This document shows, in pieces, positions 9,472 to 18,155 of a stretch of DNA of 64,000 nucleotides. This stretch comes from an uncultured Treponema sp. (lineage in GTDB: Bacteria; Spirochaetota; Spirochaetia; Treponematales; Treponemataceae), in assembly GCA_947165895.1 (NCBI GenBank), contig CAMVCB010000006.1:124001-188000 (forward strand), given 5' to 3'. The translations under genes and the position numbers were made by a program. Positions within the stretch are counted from its first letter, which is position 1, and the number at the start of each line of letters is the position of its first letter. The notes below the pieces were generated by a model, which did not search any database, was not told the origin of the DNA, and worked only from the letters and a program-made list of their open reading frames with translations.

Positions 9472-10119
9472 GTGGAAGACGATATTCTTACAATAGAGGA
9501 AGTTGCTAAATATCTTCGTGTATCGGATCGAACGGTTTACGACTGGGCTCAGAAAGGTGAGATTCCTGCCGGAAAAATCGGAACAGTATGGCGTTTTAAG
9601 AAGTCAGAGGTTGAAAACTGGGTAAATGCCCGCCTTTCATCAGATTCTTCAAAGCAGACACAGATTCAGGTTCAGGTTAGAAACATTCTTTCCCCTGAAC
9701 GTGTAATTTTTATAAATCACACTACAAAAAGAGATGCACTTGTAGAACTTGCAGATGTTCTTGCTACAGCTCCACAGGTTAAAAACGCACAGGAACTTAC
9801 AACAGAAATCCTCAAGCGTGAAGAGCTTATGTCTACTGCAATCGGACGTGGAATTGCAATTCCGCATGTAAGACTTTCATCAGTTACAGATCTTGTAATG
9901 GCAGTTGGTGTCTGCAAGCAGCCTCTGGAAGATTTCCAGACAATTGATGATGAGCGCGTTAATCTTTTGTTTATGATTGCTGCCGCTTATAACCAGCACT
10001 CATACTACCTTAAGACAATTTCGCATTTCAGTGCAAAACTCAAGAAAAACGACCTTCGTCAGGCAATGACACAGGCTTCTTCAGAAAAAGAAGTTTACGA
10101 TTTGCTGTTAAAAGCATAG
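9472..10119 (+). CDS. HTH-EIIA(PtsN) fusion regulator
   Basis: 215 residues. An N-terminal excisionase/MerR-like helix-turn-helix (about 5-52, LTIEEVAKYL...TVYDWA) is followed by a PTS EIIA domain of the fructose/nitrogen type (about 72-215), with the phosphorylatable His132 in AIGRGIAIPHVRL. The GTG at 9472 is chosen because AGGGG at 9460-9464 lies 7 nt upstream and the earlier ATG sits inside the promoter. The fusion suggests a DNA-binding or partner-binding regulator whose state follows phosphotransferase flux. The targets are not visible. Confidence 0.85.
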   Translation: MEDDILTIEEVAKYLRVSDRTVYDWAQKGEIPAGKIGTVWRFKKSEVENWVNARLSSDSSKQTQIQVQVRNILSPERVIFINHTTKRDALVELADVLATAPQVKNAQELTTEILKREELMSTAIGRGIAIPHVRLSSVTDLVMAVGVCKQPLEDFQTIDDERVNLLFMIAAAYNQHSYYLKTISHFSAKLKKNDLRQAMTQASSEKEVYDLLLKA

Positions 10120-10143
10120 ATACATAATAAAAGGTAAATTACA

Positions 10144-10265
10144 AAAAAAATGGACTGTGGGACGCAGGCGGAAATTAGGGGGGAACCCGTGAGGGGGCAA
10201 AACGCGACGGTAGCTAGCGTTTTGCCTGATTTTCGCCGTCGCTGGGACCCGCAGTCCATTTTTTA
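10144..10265. repeat. 122-nt imperfect palindromic element (E1)
   Basis: The outer arms begin AAAAAATGGACTG and pair imperfectly over about 35 nt with the right end, which closes CAGTCCATTTTTT. A second stem, GGCAAAACGC with GCGTTTTGCC, surrounds a GACGGTAGCTA loop. It fills the gap between a plus gene and a convergent minus gene and could act as a bidirectional terminator, but it is far longer than one. Size and layout match the elements near 17.0, 20.0, 21.6 and 52.7 kb. Confidence 0.7.
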
Positions 10266-10275
10266 TATAAATTGT

Positions 10276-11457
10276 TTATTCTGATTCAATAGTAAGCCAC
10301 TTTTTTCTGTCAGCGTGATCCTGGGCTATGGTTCCCCAGTTTACTTTTGCTGTTGTTTCTCCCATCAAATATTCCTGTCCATCTTTGGGATTTTTAAAGG
10401 TCTGACCCGGTGCTTTTATTTTTACTGCTGCCATAGCATGGGCATATTCAGGAGAAAATATCATCATACAGGGAATGCCCTTTTCACTTAAAAGAATGCT
10501 TAAAAGCATGGAACGGCTGTCGCAGTCATTACCTTTTCCTTCAAGGACCGCAGGCAGGGAAGTAAAGCCTGAGTTCATATTCTGGGCAGTTGAAGCCTTT
10601 GTCTGAGCGTATTCAAAATCCTGCACCCAGTTCAAAAGCATCTGGGCATAGGCAAGCTCCGGCTGTTTTGCATTCTGTTTTTTTGCTTCCGGATACAAGG
10701 CCTTGTAAACGTCTTCTGCAACGTTTGCAATACGGGCCTTACTGTCTCTTTCTATCATCCTGTAGTAGCGCTTCCAGGCTTGCATTTTCAGGGGATGATT
10801 TGCATACATGGTAAGAATGTTAAATTCAATGTTGATTACAAAAGAACTTGCTTCAAGGTCAATCTTGTCAATTTTTGTCTGAATTTTTTTGCCTCCAATG
10901 TTTAGTGTAAGTGCTTTTGCACCTTCTTTTGGATAGGCGATTGTTGTAAAAATTCCTTCCGTATTACTTTTTCCGATTTTCAGTGAATTTATAGTTGAGA
11001 TAATAAAGAATTCGCATTTTTTTGCCATTGAGGCCGGTGCATAGCAGAGAAGGGTAAGAAAATATCCGGGCTTTTCTGTAGGTGCACAGACTGCCCAACC
11101 TTCATAATCAGAAACTTCTACCGTAAATTTTGCATTTGCCACAGAACATAAAGAATCATTCCAGGTAAAAATGCTTGGCTTTTCCTTTGAGCCTATTTTC
11201 TGCATTGCATTCTGTAAAACAGAAAGTGAATCTCCCTCGCTGTCATAAATCTTTACTGCAAGGGTTACAGGAAGATTTTTATGATTAAAGGCAAGGCTTA
11301 AGTTGTCATTACCTGCGGCAGAAAGCTCGTAACCTTCCGGGATATCAAGTGAATATCCGAAGGTATCATCGATAACTGCTTCCGAAAAAAGAGAGAAGTT
11401 TAATAAAACAGCTGTAAAAAGGGCTGTGAGTTTTTTATAAAAGTGCTTTGTTGTCAT
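10276..11457 (-). CDS. Exported protein with transglutaminase-like domain
   Basis: 393 residues with a signal peptide (about 1-27). The C-terminal part has a Cys-containing GNDCDSRSMLLSILL segment and then YAHAMAAVK, matching the Cys and His spacing of the transglutaminase-like fold (protease, amidase or cross-linking). A third Asp is not certain. The N-terminal 200 residues are unrecognised beta-rich sequence. It is divergent from the pseudouridine synthase gene with only about 30 nt between the starts. Confidence 0.6.
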   Translation of the reverse strand: MTTKHFYKKLTALFTAVLLNFSLFSEAVIDDTFGYSLDIPEGYELSAAGNDNLSLAFNHKNLPVTLAVKIYDSEGDSLSVLQNAMQKIGSKEKPSIFTWNDSLCSVANAKFTVEVSDYEGWAVCAPTEKPGYFLTLLCYAPASMAKKCEFFIISTINSLKIGKSNTEGIFTTIAYPKEGAKALTLNIGGKKIQTKIDKIDLEASSFVINIEFNILTMYANHPLKMQAWKRYYRMIERDSKARIANVAEDVYKALYPEAKKQNAKQPELAYAQMLLNWVQDFEYAQTKASTAQNMNSGFTSLPAVLEGKGNDCDSRSMLLSILLSEKGIPCMMIFSPEYAHAMAAVKIKAPGQTFKNPKDGQEYLMGETTAKVNWGTIAQDHADRKKWLTIESE

Positions 11458-11486
11458 TTTTACTTTCCTTTATTATTATATTTCGG

Positions 11487-12137
11487 ATGAATTCTATTCC
11501 TGTTTTATATGAAGATGAAGAAATTTATGTGATTAATAAGCCTGCCGGGCTCAGTGTTCAGGGGGGGCAGGGGGTTAAGCATTCGCTTGATAATGATTTT
11601 GCTCTGCAGGTCGGAGCAAAGGTTTATCTTGTTCACCGCCTGGATAAGGATACCGCAGGCCTTATGATTGTTGCAAAATCACCTTTTGCCGCATCTAAAT
11701 GGACAAAGCTGATTTCTTCAAAAGCCGTAAAAAAAGAATATATCGCAATTTGTGCCGGCAGAATGAAAGAAAAAAAAGGTGTCATTAAAGAAAATGTCAC
11801 ACAGCATGGAAGTGAAAAGTCTGCTGTCACATATTTTACAGTTGAAGAGGAAAAGAATTTTACGACAGAAATTGAAGGCTATGAGAATATCACACTTTCT
11901 TTTTTGCGCCTTAAGCTGGAAACCGGCCGTATGCATCAGATTCGCATTCACCTTGCAAAAAACGGCTGCCCGATTGCCGGTGATGATCAGCATGGAAATT
12001 TTAAACTCAATAAAGCATTAAAAAAAGCCCTGAAAATCAAATCGCTCCTTCTTGCTTCGGTTCGTCTTACCCTTCCTTTGAAAGGCCGGGAAAGTGCTTT
12101 TGAAATTGAACTTCCCCAGCATATGAAAATATGCTAA
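11487..12137 (+). CDS. RluA-family pseudouridine synthase
   Basis: 216 residues with the family signature HRLDKDTAGLMI, whose Asp is the catalytic residue, plus the downstream GRMHQIRIHL segment. It isomerises uridine in rRNA or tRNA; the target base cannot be read from the sequence. The ATG at 11487 is preferred to the upstream frame at 11448, which runs back into the divergent gene. No Shine-Dalgarno is visible, and TATATT at 11477-11482 sits 4 nt before the ATG, so the message may be leaderless. Confidence 0.88.
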   Translation: MNSIPVLYEDEEIYVINKPAGLSVQGGQGVKHSLDNDFALQVGAKVYLVHRLDKDTAGLMIVAKSPFAASKWTKLISSKAVKKEYIAICAGRMKEKKGVIKENVTQHGSEKSAVTYFTVEEEKNFTTEIEGYENITLSFLRLKLETGRMHQIRIHLAKNGCPIAGDDQHGNFKLNKALKKALKIKSLLLASVRLTLPLKGRESAFEIELPQHMKIC

Positions 12138-12146
12138 AATAGAAGA

Positions 12147-13286
12147 ATGAGCAGAAAATTAAAAAATATTCTTATTACAGGCGGGGCCGGATTTATCGGT
12201 TCAAACTTTATTCATTATCTTTTTGGACTTTCATCAGCAAAAAATAATCTTTTCAGCGATGCCGCATTTGACGGAAGAGTTGTAAATGTTGACTGTCTCA
12301 CTTATGCAGGAAATCTTGAAAGTCTTTCTGACGTAGAAGAAAAATACGGAAAAGCGTGTGGAAATAATCAGCGATACTTTTTTGAAAAGGTTGATATCTG
12401 CGACCGTGCAGAAATTGAACGCATTTTCAAGCAGTATGATATTGATACTGTAGTTCACTTTGCCGCAGAAAGCCATGTTGACCGCTCAATTCTTGGGCCG
12501 GAAGCCTTTGTAAAGACTAATGTAATGGGAACCTTTACAATGCTGGATGTTGCCCGCAATTACTGGAAAAAAGAGGACGGCTCTATCCGTGATGATGTTC
12601 TTTTCCATCATATTTCAACAGATGAAGTTTACGGTTCTCTTGGCGAGACCGGTTACTTCCGTGAGGACACTCCTTACGATCCAAGAAGCCCTTATTCTTC
12701 ATCAAAAGCTTCTTCAGACCACCTTGTAATGGCATATTTCCATACATATGGTCTGCCAATCACTCTTTCCAACTGTACAAACAACTATGGTCCTTACCAG
12801 TTCCCGGAAAAGCTTCTTCCGCTTATGATTTCAAATATCAGGGACGGAAAGAACCTTCCTGTATATGGTAAAGGCGATAACATCCGCGACTGGATTTATG
12901 TAGAAGATCACAACCGCGCTGTATGGCTGATTGTAAAAAACGGCGTCACAGGCGAAAAATACAACATTGGCGGTGAAAATGAATGGCAGAATATCAAACT
13001 GCTTCATAAGGTAATTGAACTTACAGCTGCCGCAACCGGTAAAAAGGTAGAAGATGTAGAAAAAACAATTACTTATGTTAAAGACCGCCCTGGTCACGAC
13101 AAGCGCTATGCCATTGACTGCACAAAAATAAAAACAAAGCTTGGCTGGAAGCGCCTTATGACCTTTGAAGAGGGCCTGCAGGAAACTGTTGACTGGTACC
13201 TTGCAAATACCAGCTGGATTGAACACATTCAGAGTGGTTCTTATAAGGACTGGATTTCTAAAAACTACACAGAAATGGGCAGATAA
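12147..13286 (+). CDS. rmlB: dTDP-glucose 4,6-dehydratase
   Basis: 379-residue NAD-dependent extended short-chain dehydrogenase of the dTDP-rhamnose and deoxysugar pathway. The Rossmann motif GGAGFIGSNF is at the N-terminus, HFAAESHVDRS follows, and the catalytic STDEVYG and YSSSKASSD (YxxxK) segments are present. NNYGPYQFPEKLLP and GDNIRDWIYVEDH are typical of RmlB. It is about 20-30 residues longer than usual because of insertions near 30-75. It starts 9 nt after the pseudouridine synthase. TAAAAT at 12135-12140 places a possible start of transcription at the ATG itself. Confidence 0.93.
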   Translation: MSRKLKNILITGGAGFIGSNFIHYLFGLSSAKNNLFSDAAFDGRVVNVDCLTYAGNLESLSDVEEKYGKACGNNQRYFFEKVDICDRAEIERIFKQYDIDTVVHFAAESHVDRSILGPEAFVKTNVMGTFTMLDVARNYWKKEDGSIRDDVLFHHISTDEVYGSLGETGYFREDTPYDPRSPYSSSKASSDHLVMAYFHTYGLPITLSNCTNNYGPYQFPEKLLPLMISNIRDGKNLPVYGKGDNIRDWIYVEDHNRAVWLIVKNGVTGEKYNIGGENEWQNIKLLHKVIELTAAATGKKVEDVEKTITYVKDRPGHDKRYAIDCTKIKTKLGWKRLMTFEEGLQETVDWYLANTSWIEHIQSGSYKDWISKNYTEMGR

Positions 13287-13301
13287 CCTTAGGAATAAAA
13301 T

Positions 13302-13670
13302 ATGTTTGATGTAAAAGATACAGATTTTTTTGATCTTGAAGATGAATCTTTTGACAATATTGTTGAAAGTGATATTACTTTTTCCGGCGATATTAAGCTG
13401 AAAAAGACCTTTATGATACGCGGTAAACTCAACGGCACAATCACTTCGGAAAGTGATCTTGTTGTTGATACAAAGGCTGTCGTAAATGCCGATATCAAGG
13501 CAGAAAGAGTTCTTATCCGCGGTAAGGTCAGGGGAAATGTATCTGGAAGCAAGCTTATTTTTGTAACGGCATCTGGCTCGCTGGAAGGTGATATTTCAAC
13601 TCAGAAGGTTGTTCTGGAGCCTGGCTGTGTTTTTACAGGAAAATGCCAAATGCTTCCGGCAACAGAATAG
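13302..13670 (+). CDS. Bactofilin (polymer-forming cytoskeletal protein)
   Basis: 122-residue right-handed beta-helix protein. Regular short hydrophobic repeats (FSGDIKLKKTFMIRGKLNG, then DADIKAERVLIRGKVRGNV-like strands) are typical of bactofilins, which polymerise without nucleotide and act in cell shape or envelope organisation. An acidic unstructured N-terminal tail of about 25 residues precedes the core. AGGAA lies about 7 nt before the ATG. It lies between rmlB and a TPR gene with short gaps, so it is probably co-transcribed. Confidence 0.88.
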   Translation: MFDVKDTDFFDLEDESFDNIVESDITFSGDIKLKKTFMIRGKLNGTITSESDLVVDTKAVVNADIKAERVLIRGKVRGNVSGSKLIFVTASGSLEGDISTQKVVLEPGCVFTGKCQMLPATE

Positions 13671-13682
13671 TGGGAGAATCTG

Positions 13683-14309
13683 ATGAAAAAAGTTTTTTTA
13701 TTATTTTTACTGACTTTAAATTTTTCTTTTAATATCTTTTCTCAGGGGGCAAAACGCGATGCCCTTGTTCTTTATCATAACGGAAACTATCTTGATGCCA
13801 TTCAGATTTGTGAGCAGGAGATTACCGATAACCCCAACCGCGTAGATTCATACGTTGTTCTCTGCTGGTCACTTGTTGCAAACAAACAGTATGCAGAAGC
13901 CGAGCAGCGCGCAGAAGCTGGTCTTAAAATCAGCCCTTATGATTTGCGCTTGATTGAAATTTTTGGTGAGTCAAAATATTATCTTGGAAAAAATAACGGT
14001 GCCCTTGAACAGTTTCAGAAATATGCCGCAACAGCGTCAGAAAGCGGTGCCAGAATCGGAGCAGCCTACTATTACATGGGGGAAATTTACATTCGTCAGG
14101 CAAAATACCAGCATGCTGATATTTCCCTTTCTATGGCTGTAAAAAAAGAGCCTCTCCGCGACCGTTGGTGGGCAAGAGTTGGCTTTGCAAGAGAAATGGC
14201 AGGTAACTATGCAGAAGCCCTTCAGGCTTATGATGAAGCTTTAAAACTTAACTCAACTTCCTATGATGCCAGCCGCGGACGAGAGAGAGTCAGCGCAAAA
14301 CTTAACTAG
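13683..14309 (+). CDS. Exported TPR-repeat protein
   Basis: 208 residues: signal peptide (about 1-20), then about five tetratricopeptide repeats, clearest in NYLDAIQICEQEI, QYAEAEQRAEAGL and NYAEALQAYDEAL. TPRs form helical protein-binding surfaces. It starts 12 nt after the bactofilin with GGGAG upstream and ends 10 nt before mtaB. A partner cannot be identified. Confidence 0.8.
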   Translation: MKKVFLLFLLTLNFSFNIFSQGAKRDALVLYHNGNYLDAIQICEQEITDNPNRVDSYVVLCWSLVANKQYAEAEQRAEAGLKISPYDLRLIEIFGESKYYLGKNNGALEQFQKYAATASESGARIGAAYYYMGEIYIRQAKYQHADISLSMAVKKEPLRDRWWARVGFAREMAGNYAEALQAYDEALKLNSTSYDASRGRERVSAKLN

Positions 14310-14319
14310 TTGATTTATT

Positions 14320-15747
14320 GTGAGTGATATTAGAATTGAAACCTTAGGCTGCCGTCTTAATCAGATTGAAAGCGAGGCTGCAGCAAGATTTTTTATTGAT
14401 AACGGCTTTTCTGTTGAAATGAAGGGCGTTACAAGTACAAGTGAGCAGGATTTACAGACAAAGCTCTGTATTTTAAATACCTGTACGGTAACTCAGAAGG
14501 CCGAGCAGAAGGCAAGAAGGATAATCCGTCTGCAGCTTAAAAAATATCCTTCTTCCTGCGTTCTTGTAACCGGCTGTTATGCCCAGCTTAGCCCCGATGA
14601 AATTAAGGCTATGGATTCAAGAATTGCTGTACTTGGCGGGCAGATAAAAAGCCGAATTACAGAAGTTCCGCCCCTGCTCAAAGAAGTAAAAGATTCATTT
14701 GATGCGGTTTCATTCGCAGCTCTTATCAATAAAAAAATCTCTGCACCTCAGGCATCAAAACAGGGCTTTCCAGAGGCTTCTTTTACACTTGCAACCTCTT
14801 CTTTTATAGCCCATTCCCGTGCTTCCCTAAAGATTCAGGACGGATGCAATAATAACTGTTCTTACTGTGCAATTCATATTGCCAGAGGGCACAGTGTATC
14901 AATTCCGGTTGAAACTGCTTTACAGCGGGTTCTGGAGCTGGAGGAAAAGGGTAACGATGAGCTTGTAATTACTACAGTAAATATTGGCCAGTACCGTGCA
15001 GAATATAAAGGGGAAATATTTAATTTTACCCGCCTGCTGGATTTTCTTCTGCAAAATACAAAAAAAATTGCCTTTAGAATTTCAAGCCTTTATCCTGAAG
15101 TTGTTGATGATGAATTCTGCCGGGTAATAAAAAATCCCCGGGTTCGTCCTCATTTTCATATTTCAGTTCAGAGCGGAAGTAATTCTGTCTTAGAGAGGAT
15201 GAACCGGGTTTACAAGCGGGATGCTGTTATTAATGCATGTCAAAAGCTCCGCCAGGCAAAAGAAAATCCTTTTTTAGCCTGCGATATAATTACAGGCTTT
15301 CCCGGAGAAAGTGATTCTGACTTTGCCGACACAATGGATTTATGCAATAAATGTGCATTTGCCTGGATTCATGCCTTCCCATATTCAGAACGCCCGGGAA
15401 CTCCAGCCGCCCTGATGAAGAATAAGGTTCCCCAGAGTATAAGTGGTGAACGCGCAAAAAAAATCACCGATTTTGCAATTAACAGTAAAATAAATTATGT
15501 AAATCTTTTTGCTGGAAAAGAAATGGATGCAATTCTGGAAACTGTTCGCCGTCCCATGGCACTTCGTTCTTCTAACGGAACTATGATTTACCATGCCGTG
15601 ACAGAAAATTTTCTCCACTGTGAAATTGTTACAAATCAGCCTCTAAACGTTAATAAAACTGTTCGTGTCCGCATAGAAAAAGCCCTTCCGGAACGCATTT
15701 TGAAAGGCGGCGAAATTGAGTGCAGCGCAGTTATAGTAAAAGCATAA
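14320..15747 (+). CDS. mtaB: tRNA t6A37 methylthiotransferase MtaB
   Basis: 475-residue radical SAM methylthiotransferase that adds a methylthio group to t6A at position 37 of ANN-decoding tRNAs. The N-terminal UPF0004 domain has its three cluster cysteines (GCRLNQ, NTCTV, GCYAQ), the radical SAM cluster is CNNNCSYC, and a TRAM-like C-terminal domain ends the protein. TLGCRLNQIESE is the MtaB form rather than that of MiaB or RimO. The start is a GTG at 14320. Confidence 0.92.
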   Translation: MSDIRIETLGCRLNQIESEAAARFFIDNGFSVEMKGVTSTSEQDLQTKLCILNTCTVTQKAEQKARRIIRLQLKKYPSSCVLVTGCYAQLSPDEIKAMDSRIAVLGGQIKSRITEVPPLLKEVKDSFDAVSFAALINKKISAPQASKQGFPEASFTLATSSFIAHSRASLKIQDGCNNNCSYCAIHIARGHSVSIPVETALQRVLELEEKGNDELVITTVNIGQYRAEYKGEIFNFTRLLDFLLQNTKKIAFRISSLYPEVVDDEFCRVIKNPRVRPHFHISVQSGSNSVLERMNRVYKRDAVINACQKLRQAKENPFLACDIITGFPGESDSDFADTMDLCNKCAFAWIHAFPYSERPGTPAALMKNKVPQSISGERAKKITDFAINSKINYVNLFAGKEMDAILETVRRPMALRSSNGTMIYHAVTENFLHCEIVTNQPLNVNKTVRVRIEKALPERILKGGEIECSAVIVKA

Positions 15748-15813
15748 TATAATAAATATTTTTCAAATATTTTTATTTCACTTCTTGTTTATTTTATTCT
15801 TCTTCTGGTTGGT

Positions 15814-16077
15814 GTGATTTTTATTCTGATTATTTACGGCTTACCCTGCATAAATATCAGTCTGGGACTTGGTTCATTACATCTTTTTTATTCATCAATC
15901 AAATTAATGGAAATAGAATTTTTTGCAGAGGACAGGGGGACGGAAAACACTGGAATTCCTATGAAAATCCATGTGACCGAAACTACAAAAGCCCAGACCT
16001 TAAGCTATTATCAGTATAGTCAGAATACAGAAATTGATGTAAAAGGTAAGGGGATGATGAAGACTTATTTTTTATAG
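15814..16077 (+). CDS. Small membrane protein, start uncertain
   Basis: The frame is open from 15748 and encodes a continuous hydrophobic segment followed by about 55 polar residues; no ATG precedes the GTG at 15814, which lies inside the hydrophobic stretch. It may be a short membrane-anchored protein using a rare start, or the remnant of a larger gene. No family is recognised and no ribosome site is seen. Confidence 0.3.
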   Translation: MIFILIIYGLPCINISLGLGSLHLFYSSIKLMEIEFFAEDRGTENTGIPMKIHVTETTKAQTLSYYQYSQNTEIDVKGKGMMKTYFL

Positions 16078-16097
16078 CAGAATCGGGATGATTTAAT

Positions 16098-16126
16098 TTG
16101 CCCTTTTAAACAAGTCGCCCTACAAT
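16098..16126 (+). promoter_or_regulatory. Promoter of the DUF2971 gene, leaderless geometry
   Basis: TTGCCC at 16098-16103, a 17-nt spacer and TACAAT at 16121-16126. The predicted transcription start coincides with the ATG at 16133, which has no ribosome site. Confidence 0.5.
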
Positions 16127-16132
16127 AAAAGT

Positions 16133-16933
16133 ATGACTCTTTATCACTACACAGATTTTAATGCGATGCGGGGAATTATTGTAAACGGCGAAATCTGGCT
16201 CTGGAATCTTAGGCGTATGAATGACAGCCAGGAGATGGAATACTTTATTAAGGAGCTGAAGGCTGCCGTCCGGAATGCGATTTCCAAAGACTTTTACAGG
16301 CGCATGGATGATTTATTTGCAGAAAACCTCAAGGATTTTAGCAGGCTTTCCAGTTATGCCAGCTGCTTCAGTGAATATTCTGATGATGCAGCCCAGTGGG
16401 CAAGATATGCAAAAAATGGAATGGGAGTCTGCATTGCCTTTAATAAGGAACTTCTTGAACAGATAGGGCAGGCAGGCCACGCTCCTCTTTGTAAGGTGAA
16501 TTATTCAAAATCCTGCTGTGATCTTGATATTGTTTATGAGATTGCCCAGATTGTAACTTCTGAAAATCCCGATAAAGCTCAAATTCATCAGATTTTTAAC
16601 CGTCTTGTTACAAGCTCTCCTTTATTCAAGCATCCTTCTTTTATAAGTGAAAAAGAATACCGCCTGGTTTCTCTTCCTTATAATGTTAGTGAATATTTAG
16701 GGCAGCCTCATTTCTTTGTTGAAGAAACAAATATAAAAAAATACTACATTCTCAATCTAAAAATTGTCTGCGAAAGTCTAAAAATCCATTATCCTGATTT
16801 ATTTGAAGAAATCTGCATAGGCCCCCAGGCCCGTGTGACAAAAGATGTGTTGTCAGATTATTTTGCCGCGAACGGCATGGAAGAATTGTGCAGTAAGATA
16901 AAACTTTCCGAATGTCCTCTAAGAAGGTTTTAA
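16133..16933 (+). CDS. DUF2971 family protein
   Basis: 266 residues. The N-terminal YHYTDFNAMRGIIVNGEIWL and MNDSQEM segments and the central CFSEYSDDAAQWARYAKNG match DUF2971, a widespread family often found in accessory or defence-type loci. The biochemical role is not established. It is a single gene followed by a terminator hairpin. It could be cargo related to the neighbouring tRNA-Pro remnant, but nothing in the sequence proves it. Confidence 0.75.
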   Translation: MTLYHYTDFNAMRGIIVNGEIWLWNLRRMNDSQEMEYFIKELKAAVRNAISKDFYRRMDDLFAENLKDFSRLSSYASCFSEYSDDAAQWARYAKNGMGVCIAFNKELLEQIGQAGHAPLCKVNYSKSCCDLDIVYEIAQIVTSENPDKAQIHQIFNRLVTSSPLFKHPSFISEKEYRLVSLPYNVSEYLGQPHFFVEETNIKKYYILNLKIVCESLKIHYPDLFEEICIGPQARVTKDVLSDYFAANGMEELCSKIKLSECPLRRF

Positions 16934-16963
16934 GATTAGACAATGCTTAAATTATATAAAAAA

Positions 16964-16994
16964 AAAGAACTTCCGGATTTTCCAGAAGTTCTTT
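16964..16994. terminator. Terminator hairpin (copy of the tRNA-Pro terminator)
   Basis: The 10-bp stem AAAGAACTTC/GAAGTTCTTT is nearly identical to the hairpin at 17161-17191 behind tRNA-Pro. In the plus direction it follows the DUF2971 gene. Confidence 0.75.
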
Positions 16995-17014
16995 AGTTGG
17001 GCAAGAGGGATTTG
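16995..17014 (-). pseudogene. tRNA-Pro 3'-end remnant
   Basis: TTGGGCAAGAGGGATTTG repeats the 3' end of the intact tRNA-Pro (TCGGGCAAGAGGGATTTG) with one mismatch, and is linked to a copy of the same terminator. Only the acceptor 3' strand and part of the T-arm remain. It forms one end of element E2. Confidence 0.8.
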
Positions 17015-17127
17015 GCGTTACAGTCGCAGACTTCCTGTCTGCTCCTTCCACGCCGTCTCCGTTCGCTGTCGCGTGCATCCGTGCACGCTTTTCGCCTGAC
17101 GGCGCGCTCTCTACGCTTCAAATCCCT
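17006..17127. repeat. 122-nt palindromic element at tRNA-Pro (E2)
   Basis: The ends are the inverted pair AGGGATTTG and CAAATCCCT, which is the tRNA-Pro T-arm sequence. The interior is GC-rich and folds locally (GCAGAC/GTCTGC, GCGTGCA/TGCACGC, GCCGTC/GACGGC). Read in the tRNA direction, it follows the tRNA terminator and ends in a copy of the tRNA 3' end. Confidence 0.7.
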
Positions 17128-17160
17128 ATTTAATTAAATTCAAAATACTATTTAAAATAA

Positions 17161-17191
17161 AAAGAACTTCTGTATTTTCCAGAAGTTCTTT
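17161..17191 (-). terminator. tRNA-Pro terminator
   Basis: A 12-bp stem (AAAGAACTTCTG/CAGAAGTTCTTT), with a T-rich tract after it on the minus strand, starts 3 nt beyond the tRNA 3' end. Confidence 0.85.
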
Positions 17192-17194
17192 AAG

Positions 17195-17267
17195 TCGGGC
17201 AAGAGGGATTTGAACCCCCGACATCCTGGTCCCAAACCAGACGCGCTACCAGCTGCGCTATTGCCCG
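17195..17267 (-). tRNA. tRNA-Pro (anticodon UGG)
   Basis: 73-nt cloverleaf on the minus strand: acceptor CGGGCAA/TTGCCCG, D loop AGCTGGTAG, anticodon loop with TGG between paired CTGGT and ACCAG, T loop TTCAAAT, discriminator A. CCA is not encoded and must be added by the nucleotidyltransferase. Confidence 0.95.
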
Positions 17268-17383
17268 TTGCGTGATTAATAATATATACTAATTGCAGAT
17301 TTTGTTCAAGTGCTTAAATCATAAATTTATAAAAAAAATCATTTTTTTTTATTGGGAAAAGTGTCTGTTTTGATATAATATTA

Positions 17384-18109
17384 ATGTATATGAAATTCTT
17401 TTTAGTAATCACCTTTTTATTTTTTGCAGGCAGCATAATTGGCTGGGGAATTGAACTTATTTTCCGCCGCTTTTTTTCAAAGAATAATCCTGAACGTAAA
17501 TGGATAAATCCGGGTTTTTTAACCGGACCTTATATTCCTCTTTATGGTTTTTCACTTGTGATTTTGTTTTTACTTACTTTTATTGATGTAAGTTTCGTGG
17601 AGAATCCATATTTGCAAAAGACGCTGCTATTTGTTCTGATGGCTCTTTGCATTACTTTCTTTGAATATATAGCCGGAATGATTTTTATTGTGGGAATGAA
17701 GATAAAACTTTGGGATTACTCCAGAAACTGGGGAAATATCAAAGGAATCATCTGTCCACAGTTTACTTTTTACTGGTGGCTTCTTAGCGCCACCTACTAT
17801 TTTTTTATTCATCCCAAAATTCTTGAATGGCTTTACTGGTTTGTAAATCACATCGAATTCAGTTTTGTTGTCGGATTTTTTTACGGTGTTTTTACAATTG
17901 ATGTCTGCTATTCTCTTCGTATAATGACCCGAATCCGCCGCTTTGCCCGTGAAAACCAGATTATTATTCATTTTGGGGAACTACAGCAGCAGATTAGATT
18001 GAAAAACGAAGAAAACAAAGAAAAACTGCATTTCTGGCTTTCAATGAAAAGTGAAAAAAATCCCCTGTATGAAAGCTTGAAGCTGATATTTGATAAAATC
18101 GGAAAATAA
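17384..18109 (+). CDS. CmpB-like membrane protein (putative ABC-transporter permease family)
   Basis: 241 residues with about five membrane segments in the first 180 residues, then a basic cytoplasmic tail with a coiled-coil character. GWGIELIFRRF, GPYIPLYGF and WDYSRNWGNIKGIICPQFTFYW match the family annotated as putative ABC-type permease CmpB. Actual transport is unproven. TATAAT at 17374-17379 sits just before the two possible starts (17384, 17390) and no ribosome site exists, so the mRNA is probably leaderless and the second ATG is likely. Confidence 0.7.
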   Translation: MYMKFFLVITFLFFAGSIIGWGIELIFRRFFSKNNPERKWINPGFLTGPYIPLYGFSLVILFLLTFIDVSFVENPYLQKTLLFVLMALCITFFEYIAGMIFIVGMKIKLWDYSRNWGNIKGIICPQFTFYWWLLSATYYFFIHPKILEWLYWFVNHIEFSFVVGFFYGVFTIDVCYSLRIMTRIRRFARENQIIIHFGELQQQIRLKNEENKEKLHFWLSMKSEKNPLYESLKLIFDKIGK

Positions 18110-18116
18110 TAAAATT

Positions 18117-18146
18117 AAAAAGGCTTCCGTGTGGGAAGCCTTTTCT
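18117..18146. terminator. Bidirectional terminator
   Basis: AAAAGGCTTCC pairs with GGAAGCCTTTT around a 5-nt loop, between the convergent membrane-protein gene and thrS. Confidence 0.9.
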
Positions 18147-18155
18147 TTTTCTGAA

